Part shown: positions 17,815 to 26,609 of the stretch, piece by piece
Layout: each line of letters opens with the position of its first letter
Position numbering within the stretch: the stretch's first letter is position 1
Source of the DNA: GCA-2733415 sp965178655
Lineage (GTDB): Bacteria > Bacteroidota > Bacteroidia > Flavobacteriales > Flavobacteriaceae
Assembly (NCBI GenBank): GCA_965178655.1
Contig: OZ238266.1
Span: 496,001 to 560,000 of the forward strand
Direction: 5' to 3'
DNA length: 64,000 nt
Made by a program: the position numbers and the translations under genes
Notes under the pieces: model-generated
What the model was told of the DNA's origin: nothing
What the model saw: the letters and a program-made list of their open reading frames with translations, nothing else
Databases searched by the model: none

Positions 17815-18519
17815 CTACGAGTTTACTACTAACCTAAACCCTTCGCCGTGAATATTTAATATTTCTACTTTTGGATCTTTTTTTAAGTACTTTCTAATCT
17901 TTGCAATATAAACATCCATAGAACGTGAGGTAAAGTAATTATCATCACGCCATATTTTTGTAAGTGCCAATTCTCTTGACATTAAGTCGTTTTCATGTAA
18001 AATCAACAAGCGTAACAACTCATTTTCTTTTGGAGAAAGTTTTATATCAGCCTCCTCTTTATAGGTTAAAAATCTAAGTTTAGAGTTTAATTTAAAGTCG
18101 CCTATTGTAAACTCAAAAACTGCGCTATCTGCAATAGAATCTTTTACCTTTCTTAGCATAATAGCATTAATTTTCATTAACAGTACCTCAGAGTCAAAAG
18201 GTTTATTTAAATAATCATCTGCACCTGCTTTATAGCCTTTAAGCACATCTTCTTTCATTGCTTTAGCTGTTAAAAATATAATTGGCACTTCTGCATTGCG
18301 CTCCCTAATTTCTTTAGCTAAGGTAAAACCATCTTTATACGGCATCATAACATCTAAAATACATAGGTGATAATTGTCCTTTTTAAACTTATCAAAGCCT
18401 TCCATCCCATTTTTAGCATGGGTTACATCATAATTATTCAATGACAAATAGTCTTTTAATACCGACCCAAAATTGGGATCATCTTCTACTAATAATATTT
18501 TTTTTTGTGCCTGTTCCAT
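17815..18519 (-). CDS. rprY: OmpR/PhoB-family response regulator (RprY-like)
   Basis: Receiver domain with VEDD (11-14), phospho-acceptor Asp 56 in CILDVMMP and Lys 106 in LNKPFD, followed by a winged-helix DNA-binding domain (SPKENELLRLLILHEND ... SRSMDVYIAKIRKYL). Three bases separate it from the sensor kinase upstream, so the pair is co-transcribed. Best fit is the RprX/RprY pair known from Bacteroides. The stop codon and the last Ser codon lie inside the partial third copy of the neighbouring 122-bp repeat, so the 3' end has been remodelled by the repeat. Confidence 0.85.
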   Translation of the reverse strand: MEQAQKKILLVEDDPNFGSVLKDYLSLNNYDVTHAKNGMEGFDKFKKDNYHLCILDVMMPYKDGFTLAKEIRERNAEVPIIFLTAKAMKEDVLKGYKAGADDYLNKPFDSEVLLMKINAIMLRKVKDSIADSAVFEFTIGDFKLNSKLRFLTYKEEADIKLSPKENELLRLLILHENDLMSRELALTKIWRDDNYFTSRSMDVYIAKIRKYLKKDPKVEILNIHGEGFRLVVNS

Positions 18520-18522
18520 AGG

Positions 18523-20097
18523 TTATGATGTTAAGGGTAATTTAATAATAAATGTGGTTCCCACTCCTTGCTCACTAGTTACAATAAGTGTACCATTATG
18601 GTAATCTACAATTTGTTTTACATAAGCCAATCCCAATCCATGTCCTTTTACATTATGTACATTTCCGGTATGCTCTCTATAAAATTTTTCAAATATTTTT
18701 TTCTGTACTGCTTTAGACATTCCTACGCCTTTATCTACAATTTTAACAGCAATGCTATTGTTTTCCGTTGTTGTAAAAACATCTATTTCTGGTGCTTCTG
18801 TAGAATATTTAATGGCATTATCTAAGACATTTACAAGCACATTTGTAAAATGTGACTCATTTACAAGTACTGTAGTTTTTTCTGCGTTAAAATGTGTTTT
18901 TACATACCCGCCTCTATTTTCTACCAGAAGCTCTATGTGAGGAATTGCATCTTCTATGAGGTCATGAATATCATGTTTCTCTTTTGAAATATTCAACTCC
19001 TTTTTTTCTAACTGTGAAATGCGTAATACATTTTCTACCTGTGCATGCATTCGTTTATTTTCGTCTTTTATAATTCCTAAATACCGAGTAACTTTTTCGC
19101 TATTACTCATTATTTTTGGGTTAAGAATTGCATCTAATGCTAAGTTTATAGTAGCAATAGGTGTTTTAAACTCATGTGTCATGTTATTTATAAAGTCGGC
19201 TTTAATTTCTGCTATTTTTCGTTGTTCTACCAATTGATATAATACAAACGTAAATACAAAAATTACAATTAGCGTAAGTGCAATTGATAGGATAATCATT
19301 GGTAAAATAGACGACAACAAATATTTTTTTTCATCCGGAAATGTTATTCGTAAGCTAAAGTTATCGGTAGCAGTGTCTTCAAATATACCAACTGCATAGT
19401 GCTTCTCTTTTAGCAACTCGTAATTCTCTGAACGCAATGATGTAGCCAAACCATTATTATATACTGCAAATTCATATGCCAAATCTAAACTGGCACGATA
19501 CAATTCTTGTGCTAGAATTAAATTAATCTGCTTTGTAGATAAACGCTTATGAATTGGGGTTTTACTTGCTATTGTATGAAATATTTCCTCTAATTGTAAC
19601 TGGTCATACTCTGGCAATTCATTTACACGCTCTATACGTTCTTGAAGCGTTACTTTTTGTTCATCTAAACCTAATTTATCAAAATAAGTTGTTTCACTCT
19701 GACCGTAGTATCGTTTTACGGTAACGCTATCATCCGAGTTAATATCAAAAAACTCAGTACCTGAAATATTAAACTCTTCTTCAACAACACCACTTCTAAA
19801 CATAAATGTTTCATTTGTAGTACTATCTCTTTGAACTAAAAAAAGCTCTGAAATAACCGTTTGGTCAGGCAATGCTCCTAAATTTTCAATTGATTTCTCA
19901 AGCTTATAATAATAATTATTTCGCTCCTGTTTTTCTATTTTAGTGGCTGTTTCATGCAATATTTGTGTAGCATGTAGCGTAAATTGCTCCTCTCTATTCT
20001 GCATAGAGGTATTAATCCAATAGCTTTGTACAAAAACAATACCTATCAAGGATAGGCTCATTAACGACACTAATAAAATAAAAATCTTTTTATTCAT
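18523..20097 (-). CDS. rprX: Membrane sensor histidine kinase (RprX-like)
   Basis: Two membrane segments (about 3-26 and 260-287) enclose a periplasmic sensor region of some 230 residues. The cytoplasmic part has the H box THEFKTP (His near residue 306), N box NVLDNAIKYS, G boxes VDKGVGMS and GHGLGLAYVKQI. It phosphorylates the response regulator encoded 3 bp downstream. Size (524) and arrangement fit RprX. No PAS or HAMP module is obvious. It begins 112 bp after coaE and may be transcribed with it. Confidence 0.85.
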   Translation of the reverse strand: MNKKIFILLVSLMSLSLIGIVFVQSYWINTSMQNREEQFTLHATQILHETATKIEKQERNNYYYKLEKSIENLGALPDQTVISELFLVQRDSTTNETFMFRSGVVEEEFNISGTEFFDINSDDSVTVKRYYGQSETTYFDKLGLDEQKVTLQERIERVNELPEYDQLQLEEIFHTIASKTPIHKRLSTKQINLILAQELYRASLDLAYEFAVYNNGLATSLRSENYELLKEKHYAVGIFEDTATDNFSLRITFPDEKKYLLSSILPMIILSIALTLIVIFVFTFVLYQLVEQRKIAEIKADFINNMTHEFKTPIATINLALDAILNPKIMSNSEKVTRYLGIIKDENKRMHAQVENVLRISQLEKKELNISKEKHDIHDLIEDAIPHIELLVENRGGYVKTHFNAEKTTVLVNESHFTNVLVNVLDNAIKYSTEAPEIDVFTTTENNSIAVKIVDKGVGMSKAVQKKIFEKFYREHTGNVHNVKGHGLGLAYVKQIVDYHNGTLIVTSEQGVGTTFIIKLPLTS

Positions 20098-20209
20098 TAC
20101 TCAAAAATAGTATTTAAAAACTTAGAGAATAGGTACTTTAACCAAAACTTAACAAACATATTTCATATCTAGAAACCTGTCATTTAACTATGCGGTTGTA
20201 ATATTATGT

Positions 20210-20797
20210 TTAACATAAAGCAATTTTACTCAGCAGCTCGTGAAGATTAGTAACTTGTTTTTTTGTTTGTTGCAAGTCATCATTATCTATTATATAATCT
20301 GAATTTTTAGTCTTTTCAGTATCTGATAGCTGATTTTTTATACGTGCTATCACCTGTTCCTCAGAGCTTCCATCACGATTTTTTACACGCTGAATACGCT
20401 TTTGTAAGTTGGCAGTTACCGTTATTATTTTATCGCATTTTTTTGCATTTCCTGTCTCAAAAAGCAAGGCAGATTCATACACTACATACAAGCTATCTTG
20501 TGCAAAAGTCCATTCTAAAAAATCTTGTGCTACTGCAGGGTGTACTATTGCGTTTAATTGCGATAATTTTTCTTTATTGGTAAAAACTTGTTTGGCTACA
20601 TAGGTGGTGTTATATATTCCGTTTACATATGCTTCAGCGCCAAACAATTTAATTATCTCAGCTACTACATACTTGTTATTATGTATAATGTTTTTTGCTT
20701 CAACATCTGCCACATAACACGGTATACCGTATGTTTTAAACATGTTAACTACAGTAGTTTTTCCGCTACCAATGCCTCCTGTTATTCCTACAATCAT
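20210..20797 (-). CDS. coaE: Dephospho-CoA kinase
   Basis: Last step of coenzyme A synthesis: phosphorylation of dephospho-CoA by ATP. P-loop GGIGSGKTT lies at residues 7-15, followed by the CoaE landmarks YVADVEAKNII, LNAIVHPAV and VVYESALLFE. Length of 195 is normal. The start codon overlaps the stop of the YbbR-like gene by 4 bp, so the two are translationally coupled. Confidence 0.95.
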   Translation of the reverse strand: MIVGITGGIGSGKTTVVNMFKTYGIPCYVADVEAKNIIHNNKYVVAEIIKLFGAEAYVNGIYNTTYVAKQVFTNKEKLSQLNAIVHPAVAQDFLEWTFAQDSLYVVYESALLFETGNAKKCDKIITVTANLQKRIQRVKNRDGSSEEQVIARIKNQLSDTEKTKNSDYIIDNDDLQQTKKQVTNLHELLSKIALC

Positions 20798-21714
20798 TTT
20801 TTTACAATTAAATAACTTACTTTTTTCTTTAACAACAACACGTTTTTAGCTTCTTTTGAAAGGGTCTTGACATGAATAGGAAGTGTTTTATTATTTTGAA
20901 TTTCATTATAATCTACATACGCATTAAAACTTGCCGACGTATAACTTTCAAATACCGATAATGGTGCTTGAAAACGCACTGAAACTTCTTTCGGAAAAAT
21001 AACAACCTCCGTATTACTAGGAACATTTTTAATTTTAATTTTTAACTGAAATACGCCTTCTGTAAATGGCTCAACAGCATAGGCATATGCTAAAGAATTA
21101 TATTGATAAGTTATTCCTTTTTCAGCGGCAATTAAAAGTTTACCTGAAACACTATCTGAAACCTCACTAAGTGTTTTTAATACAGTATTCACTCTATTAA
21201 TTTTCGCTATTTTTTTAGCAAGACCATACACAAACATAGAATCTTTTTCTAAATACCGAGACGTTATACCATAGCCTTGTTTTGGAGTAGCACTAAGATT
21301 ATAATGGATAGGTACTTTTTTTTGAGCTAATTTTTCAATGTTAAATTTCATGTGTGTCGGAGATATACTCAGCACCTCTATTGAGTTTGAAAAAAGGGGA
21401 TTGAATGAATGTGTAGTCATTTCCAAAAGACCATTGTCCATTATTTTTTTTGTATCTATATAATGTTTTTTATTTGAAAAATTATTTCTAAACATTGAAA
21501 AACCCGTCCCCCTAACACTAACATAAACTACAGTATCTGAAGCTTTAAGCAACTCACCATCATTCACCTCCTCAAACACCAACGGGATAGGTATTGTTTT
21601 GGTATAGGTTTTAGAAAAGTTAGTTAAACCCCACACAAACAATGACGCTAATAGCGAATACAGAAAAGCCTTTGAACTTTTTTGCTGTAAATATTTTAAT
21701 CCTTTTTTATACAT
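20794..21714 (-). CDS. YbbR-like (CdaR-like) membrane-anchored protein
   Basis: One N-terminal membrane segment (about residues 18-35) and an extracytoplasmic part with YbbR-type beta repeats (KTIPIPLVFEEVNDGE, VYVSVRGTGFSMF, KKVPIHYNLSA). In Firmicutes the YbbR protein CdaR modulates the diadenylate cyclase CdaA; here no cdaA lies next to it. The 4-bp overlap with coaE is the informative context. Confidence 0.72.
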   Translation of the reverse strand: MYKKGLKYLQQKSSKAFLYSLLASLFVWGLTNFSKTYTKTIPIPLVFEEVNDGELLKASDTVVYVSVRGTGFSMFRNNFSNKKHYIDTKKIMDNGLLEMTTHSFNPLFSNSIEVLSISPTHMKFNIEKLAQKKVPIHYNLSATPKQGYGITSRYLEKDSMFVYGLAKKIAKINRVNTVLKTLSEVSDSVSGKLLIAAEKGITYQYNSLAYAYAVEPFTEGVFQLKIKIKNVPSNTEVVIFPKEVSVRFQAPLSVFESYTSASFNAYVDYNEIQNNKTLPIHVKTLSKEAKNVLLLKKKVSYLIVKK

Positions 21715-21733
21715 TTAAGTTGATCTATTTCTA

Positions 21734-21771
21734 ATACCAATTTAACTTAAAAATGAATAATAAATTGGTAT
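21734..21771. repeat. 11-bp inverted repeat ATACCAATTTA
   Basis: ATACCAATTTA (21734-21744) and its exact reverse complement TAAATTGGTAT (21761-21771) with a 16-bp AT-rich spacer, in the gap between the Omp28-like and YbbR-like genes. No T-tract follows, so it is not a standard terminator; probably a small dispersed palindromic element. Confidence 0.5.
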
Positions 21772-21845
21772 AAAGGCTAAATGTAATCATTTCTATACAG
21801 TAACGAAAATATTTTTTAAAACCAAAGTTTGGCAACCATTACAAA

Positions 21846-21873
21846 AAAAGCCATTCTAGTTAGAATGGCTTTT
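21846..21873 (-). terminator. Terminator after the Omp28-like gene
   Basis: Perfect 13-bp stem AAAAGCCATTCTA / TAGAATGGCTTTT with a 2-base loop, 55 bp beyond the minus-strand stop codon at 21928. Confidence 0.85.
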
Positions 21874-21927
21874 AAAATTATTTAGATTCCCCGAGACGTT
21901 GCCACGAGGATTTATTTGCATTATTCT

Positions 21928-23181
21928 TTAGTCAAACGGCTGGTCATCTCCTGCCTTTACCATTTGTACATTTACTACTGTTTTTGAAGCATCTACAACA
22001 AAAGCAACAACCTCTAAGTTGTTAGTGTCATAAGCACTTGGTATACTATAAGTAAAATCTGCTGAATATGTATTACCCAATACAGCTTCTGAAGCTGGAA
22101 TAGCATCTCCTAATACAGCTGTTAATGTTGTTCTAGCAACGTTATCATGCTCAAAATTTACTATAGGGTCCCCCATTCCGTACCACGGACTTGATGGGTC
22201 TCCATTCATATAGTTTACTTGGTCATATAATAAATCGTCTTCAAGTATATATACTACTAATTTATGATCACTATCTGCATCAATATCATAATGCACATCT
22301 ACAGAAACCGATAATGAACTTCCTGACATAGATGTTTCAAGCGCCAGTCCACAAGCTTTAAAATCGTTTAACTGAGATAACACTTGAGAGTCAGATTCAT
22401 TCCAAGTTAATGTTCTATTGATTTTCCCTGTAGGGAAACCAGTTATTCCGAATGCAGAAGATAAGGTTGATACGCTTTCAAATCCAAAAGGGGTATCATC
22501 ATGTACTGCTACCGGTATTACATTAGCATTATTCATTGCCAGTTGATCAATTTTATACGCTAATCTTGGGCAATATCCGCACCATGTTCCTGTATAGTCT
22601 TCTACCATTACCTTTGTTGTATGTGTAGAGTTAACAGCTTGTACCGTAACAGTATTAGATGTTAATCCTAGGTAAGTAGCTACTACATTATAACTTCCAG
22701 CAGCGTCAAATGTATGAGCGTTTGATGCTATTGCTGTACCTTCAACAGAAATTGCCGCAACTGCAGTAATATTGGTTCCTAAATCATCTGTAATTGTAAA
22801 TAACGCTGAATCTGTTACCCAACAAGATGTTTTGTTTGACGATAATATAATTGAATTTGGCAGCGTTACTTCTATTGACACTGAACTTGTTAACCCTTGA
22901 TATGTTGCCTCAATGTTATATGTTCCTACTTCCGAAAATGTATAAGTAGTTGCTAACATTAAGTTGCCATTATTTGTAAAATCTGATTCTGAAGTTACAT
23001 TGTTTCCTAAGTTGTCTTCAACAGAAAAAGTTACTGAACCATTTACATATACTGTAGTAACGTTAGCACTTAGTTCAATTGAGGTTGCCGTTGCAACGCC
23101 ACTTCCGTTGTCATCATCTGATCCACAGGATACAATTCCTACAGCGATAAATAACGCAAAAAATTTAATGATTGTTTTCAT
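21928..23181 (-). CDS. Omp28-related lipoprotein with thioredoxin-like CxxC and Ig-like repeats
   Basis: Lipobox with lipid Cys 19 followed by GSDDD, which matches the surface-export signal of Bacteroidota lipoproteins. Two Ig-like repeats follow (AttsIELSANVTTVYVNGSVTF-type and NSIILSSNKTSCWV-type, about 30-185). Then comes an Omp28-family domain with VEDYTGTWCGYCPR, whose CGYC lies near residues 199-202 and resembles a thioredoxin active site. It is divergent from the TlpA-like and DUF6029 genes, an arrangement that points to a shared envelope function. Activity is not established for the family. Confidence 0.82.
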   Translation of the reverse strand: MKTIIKFFALFIAVGIVSCGSDDDNGSGVATATSIELSANVTTVYVNGSVTFSVEDNLGNNVTSESDFTNNGNLMLATTYTFSEVGTYNIEATYQGLTSSVSIEVTLPNSIILSSNKTSCWVTDSALFTITDDLGTNITAVAAISVEGTAIASNAHTFDAAGSYNVVATYLGLTSNTVTVQAVNSTHTTKVMVEDYTGTWCGYCPRLAYKIDQLAMNNANVIPVAVHDDTPFGFESVSTLSSAFGITGFPTGKINRTLTWNESDSQVLSQLNDFKACGLALETSMSGSSLSVSVDVHYDIDADSDHKLVVYILEDDLLYDQVNYMNGDPSSPWYGMGDPIVNFEHDNVARTTLTAVLGDAIPASEAVLGNTYSADFTYSIPSAYDTNNLEVVAFVVDASKTVVNVQMVKAGDDQPFD

Positions 23182-23349
23182 AATAGTTTTGGTGTTTTTG
23201 GGTTTAATTTTGGTTAATAAATTGTTATTCAGCTGCTAAACTATCTTTTTTTATCGATTAAAAGTGTTTTTTTGATGTTTTTTTTTTGAAAAAACCATAT
23301 TAAATATATATTATTGTATTCCAAAACCTAAAAATTTAACCAAACTATT

Positions 23350-23832
23350 ATGAAAAAAATTATTCTAATTGCTGTTTTACTTCTAAGTAGTAACGTATTA
23401 CTATCGCAAAACATATTGCCAAACGTTGCCATTAAAACCCTTGATGGAAAAACAATACAAACTAGCGAACTATCTAAAGACAGACCGATTATCATATCAT
23501 TATGGGCAACATGGTGTGTGCCTTGTAAAAATGAGCTAGACGCTATTAATGATGTATATATTGACTGGCAAGACGAAACCGGTGTAACGTTATATGCCAT
23601 ATCTGTTGATGATTCTAGAACCATAAAACGTGTTAAACCCTTAGTAAATGGTAAAGATTGGGACTTTGAGGTACTATTAGATACTAACCAAGATTTAAAA
23701 CGTGCGCTAGGAGTTTCAACCATACCGGTAACTTTAATTGTTAAAGACAATAAAATTGTATATCGTCACTCTGGATACACTGCCGGTGCCGAAGATGAAT
23801 TATACGCTGTTTACAAAAAACACTTAAACTAA
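23350..23832 (+). CDS. TlpA/ResA-family periplasmic thioredoxin
   Basis: Signal peptide (cleavage near residue 19), then a thioredoxin fold with active site WCVPC (Cys 56 and 59), the preceding PIIISLWATW strand and the cis-proline loop STIPVT. Expected to reduce disulfides in the periplasm, for instance in cytochrome or outer-membrane partners. The gene is 5 bp upstream of the DUF6029 protein, so they are co-transcribed. Confidence 0.9.
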   Translation: MKKIILIAVLLLSSNVLLSQNILPNVAIKTLDGKTIQTSELSKDRPIIISLWATWCVPCKNELDAINDVYIDWQDETGVTLYAISVDDSRTIKRVKPLVNGKDWDFEVLLDTNQDLKRALGVSTIPVTLIVKDNKIVYRHSGYTAGAEDELYAVYKKHLN

Positions 23833-23837
23833 AATTT

Positions 23838-25661
23838 ATGACCCATAAATTACTACTTACCATTGCAGCTATAGGAACAACTTTAGTTGGTATTGCTCAA
23901 AACACTAACGATTCTATTCCTGAGAAAAAAACTACATTTCAAAAAACCATGAATAACCTAAGTGGTAATTTTGAAAGTAACATTCAATGGTATAATGACG
24001 ATAGTACATTAGGTGACTTTTCTGAAGACGGAAAAGACCCGCTAGGAGAACACCACTTAAGAGCTAATTCTTATTTAAATTTAGATTATAATTTTCTTGA
24101 AAACTTTACAGTAGGGTTGCAAGTAGAAAGCTACGCACCTATGTCGCTTTTAAATTACCATGAAAGTTATGACGACACTAATATTGCACAATATTATGCC
24201 AAATACCAAAACAACAAAATAAACCTTTCAGTTACTGCAGGATATTTTTACGAACAATTTGGTAGCGGCTTATTACTTAGGTCTTATGAAGACCGACAAC
24301 TTGGTACAAACAATGCACTACGCGGTGGTAAAATAGCATACGCCCCTATTAAAAGCATACAGCTAAAAGCCATTTACGGGCAACAACGTGCGGGACTTGA
24401 TGAGTTCCCTAAACAAGCCGTTACAGACGCTGTTGTTTTTGGAGCAGACACTACCTTTGACCTTGCAGAAGCCTTTAAATTAGAAAACATAACAACCTTA
24501 TCATTAGGCGCCAGCTATGTTGGAAAAAAAGAAGATGCGCCTCTAGACAATACAGTAGACAATTACCCTGAACAAATAGACAGCTATGCCTTACGCCTTG
24601 ATGTTGATTTTGGAAAATTCTATATCAATGGAGAATATAACCTAAAAGGAGAAGATGTTGCCTACAAATCACTATCTGGACAACAATTCTTAATTGAAGA
24701 TCGTTATTTTAAAGGAAACGCTCTACTTGCCACAGTTGGATACACAAAAAAAGGCTTGGGTATATCAGGTACATTCAGGCGGCTTGAAAACATGTCTTTC
24801 TACACGGAAAGGCAATACAACAAACCCGGAAGCAACCTGTATAATTTATCGAGCATGAATTATATTCCATCACTAACCAAACAGCACGACTACTCCTTAA
24901 CCAATATTTATGTATATAATGCGCAACCCGGATTAAGTATTGCAAATTACTTAGGGCAAGCCGGAGAAATTGGTGGGCAATTTGATGTGTTTTATCGTTT
25001 TAAAAGAAAAACAGCTTTAGGAGGGAAATACGGAATGAAACTTACCGCAAACCTATCCTATTGGGCATTTTTAGAGACTACATTTGATGCTGATAATAAT
25101 AATTATGAAACGGAATTCCTAAGTTTTGGAACAAAATTATTTAGAGATTTTAATTTTGAAGTTCGCAAAAAATTATCATCGAAATTAAAAATGATTGCCA
25201 CTTATGTAAATGTGGTTATTGATAGTGGTATGGCACACGGAAGCCCTCCTACATCGTCTATAGATACTAATTTTGACATTAAGTACATTAGCTCAAATAT
25301 TGCTATAATAGAAGGTACCTATAAACTTAAAAAAGGACGATCTTTTAGGCTTGAAGGTCAGCATATGTGGAGTGATGATATCGAAAAAGGAAACTGGGCA
25401 GGAGGCACTATAGAGTACAACTTAACTAAAAAAATAGGTCTTTACGCCACCGATATGTGGAACTATGGTAATGAAATAGACGACGAACAAGTTCATTACT
25501 ACAACTTTGGAGGAAGCTATACTACCAGCTATAAAAAAGGCGCTTTTAGAGCCGCTGTAAACTATGGTAGACAACGTGCAGGACTCGTTTGTGTTGGTGG
25601 TGTTTGTAGACAAGTACCACAAAACACAGGACTTACTGTAAACCTTGCCGCATCATTTTAA
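23838..25661 (+). CDS. DUF6029-family outer membrane protein
   Basis: Signal peptide (to about residue 20, GIAQ) and a long beta-rich body with many amphipathic strands (LRANSYLNLDYNFLENFTVG, SVTAGYFYEQFGSGLLLRSY, LFRDFNFEVRKKLSSKLKM), typical of an outer-membrane barrel. It matches the pattern of Bacteroidota DUF6029 proteins. Coupled to the TlpA-like thioredoxin and divergent from the Omp28-related lipoprotein. Function unknown; near the C terminus there are two Cys (CVGGVC) that the thioredoxin could act on. Confidence 0.75.
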   Translation: MTHKLLLTIAAIGTTLVGIAQNTNDSIPEKKTTFQKTMNNLSGNFESNIQWYNDDSTLGDFSEDGKDPLGEHHLRANSYLNLDYNFLENFTVGLQVESYAPMSLLNYHESYDDTNIAQYYAKYQNNKINLSVTAGYFYEQFGSGLLLRSYEDRQLGTNNALRGGKIAYAPIKSIQLKAIYGQQRAGLDEFPKQAVTDAVVFGADTTFDLAEAFKLENITTLSLGASYVGKKEDAPLDNTVDNYPEQIDSYALRLDVDFGKFYINGEYNLKGEDVAYKSLSGQQFLIEDRYFKGNALLATVGYTKKGLGISGTFRRLENMSFYTERQYNKPGSNLYNLSSMNYIPSLTKQHDYSLTNIYVYNAQPGLSIANYLGQAGEIGGQFDVFYRFKRKTALGGKYGMKLTANLSYWAFLETTFDADNNNYETEFLSFGTKLFRDFNFEVRKKLSSKLKMIATYVNVVIDSGMAHGSPPTSSIDTNFDIKYISSNIAIIEGTYKLKKGRSFRLEGQHMWSDDIEKGNWAGGTIEYNLTKKIGLYATDMWNYGNEIDDEQVHYYNFGGSYTTSYKKGAFRAAVNYGRQRAGLVCVGGVCRQVPQNTGLTVNLAASF

Positions 25662-25680
25662 AAGTATAGTTTATATAAAT

Positions 25681-25710
25681 AAAAAAGTCACGCATATGCG
25701 TGGCTTTTTT
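25681..25710. terminator. Bidirectional terminator between DUF6029 gene and rsmG
   Basis: AAAAAAGTCACGCA (25681-25694) pairs with TGCGTGGCTTTTTT (25697-25710), one G-U pair, 2-base loop, A and T tracts on both sides. Lies between two convergent stop codons. Confidence 0.9.
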
Positions 25711-25739
25711 ATTTATATAACTTAATAGAACAATCAGAA

Positions 25740-26369
25740 CTATGGCTTGTATTTTATAGGCAGATATACCACTTTTTTAGTTTCAAAAAATGGCTCGTCA
25801 AAATAAGTTGATAAATCTTTTTGCTGTACGCTTAAAAACATAGCCAGCTCTTCTGTTAAATCACCTCCTTTTAAATATAATATACCGTTTCTTAAATCGT
25901 TATTATTTTCTTTTTTAATTTTTTTACGAACCCATTTTACAAAATCTGGCATATTGGTTACTGCACGACTCACTATAAAATCGAATTGTTCTGGAACATT
26001 TTCAGCTCGAATCTGTGCTGTGCGAACATTTTTTAAACCTAACGCCTCTGCCACAGCAGTAACTACTTTTATTTTTTTAGCAATAACATCTATCAAATAA
26101 AAATTTACTTCCGGAAATAGTATCGCTAAAGGAATACCCGGAAATCCACCTCCGGTACCTACATCAAGCACAGATGTTCCTGACTTAAAATTAATTGTTT
26201 TAGCAATACCCAAAGAGTGTAATACATGTTTTGTATACAGCTCATCGATATCTTTTCTAGAAATCACGTTAATTTTACTATTCCAATCTTTATACTCCCC
26301 TTCTAATTGGGCAAATTGCTCTTGTTGCTTTTTGGTAATATTTGGAAAGTATTTTAGTACTTCTTTCAT
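25740..26369 (-). CDS. rsmG: 16S rRNA (guanine(527)-N(7))-methyltransferase RsmG
   Basis: SAM-dependent methylation of G527 in 16S rRNA. The Rossmann motif VLDVGTGGGFPGIPLAILFP and the following LIDVIAKK, VRAENVPEQFDFIVSRAV-type block identify the family. Length 209 is normal. Single gene between two terminator or promoter regions. Confidence 0.95.
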   Translation of the reverse strand: MKEVLKYFPNITKKQQEQFAQLEGEYKDWNSKINVISRKDIDELYTKHVLHSLGIAKTINFKSGTSVLDVGTGGGFPGIPLAILFPEVNFYLIDVIAKKIKVVTAVAEALGLKNVRTAQIRAENVPEQFDFIVSRAVTNMPDFVKWVRKKIKKENNNDLRNGILYLKGGDLTEELAMFLSVQQKDLSTYFDEPFFETKKVVYLPIKYKP

Positions 26370-26576
26370 TTTGTTCTGGATTTGTATGCAAAATTATAGC
26401 AATTTAGCTTTAAAACATCGTATTAATATGTTTCTTTTTAAAGATACTTGGTGCAAAACATAATATTTTTCAAAATTTTATAATTAACCACACCACATTT
26501 TAGACGCAAAACACCATTAGTTAATAATTATTTAGCAATTAATATTACTAAACCTTCTTTAAACAATTTATATTAA

Positions 26577-26584
26577 TAAATTTG
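26577..26584 (+). promoter_or_regulatory. Candidate -7 box of the desaturase gene
   Basis: TAAATTTG fits TAnnTTTG and lies 25 bp before the ATG at 26610. The surrounding 240-bp gap is very AT-rich; no clear -33 TTG at ideal spacing. Confidence 0.5.
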
Positions 26585-26609
26585 TAGCGACCATACTCAA
26601 AAAAATTAC

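Noticed and set aside
23328..23750. 140-residue reading frame antisense to the TlpA-like gene
   Set aside because: The plus-strand gene has a signal peptide, WCVPC site and coupling to the next gene; the antisense frame shows no family features.
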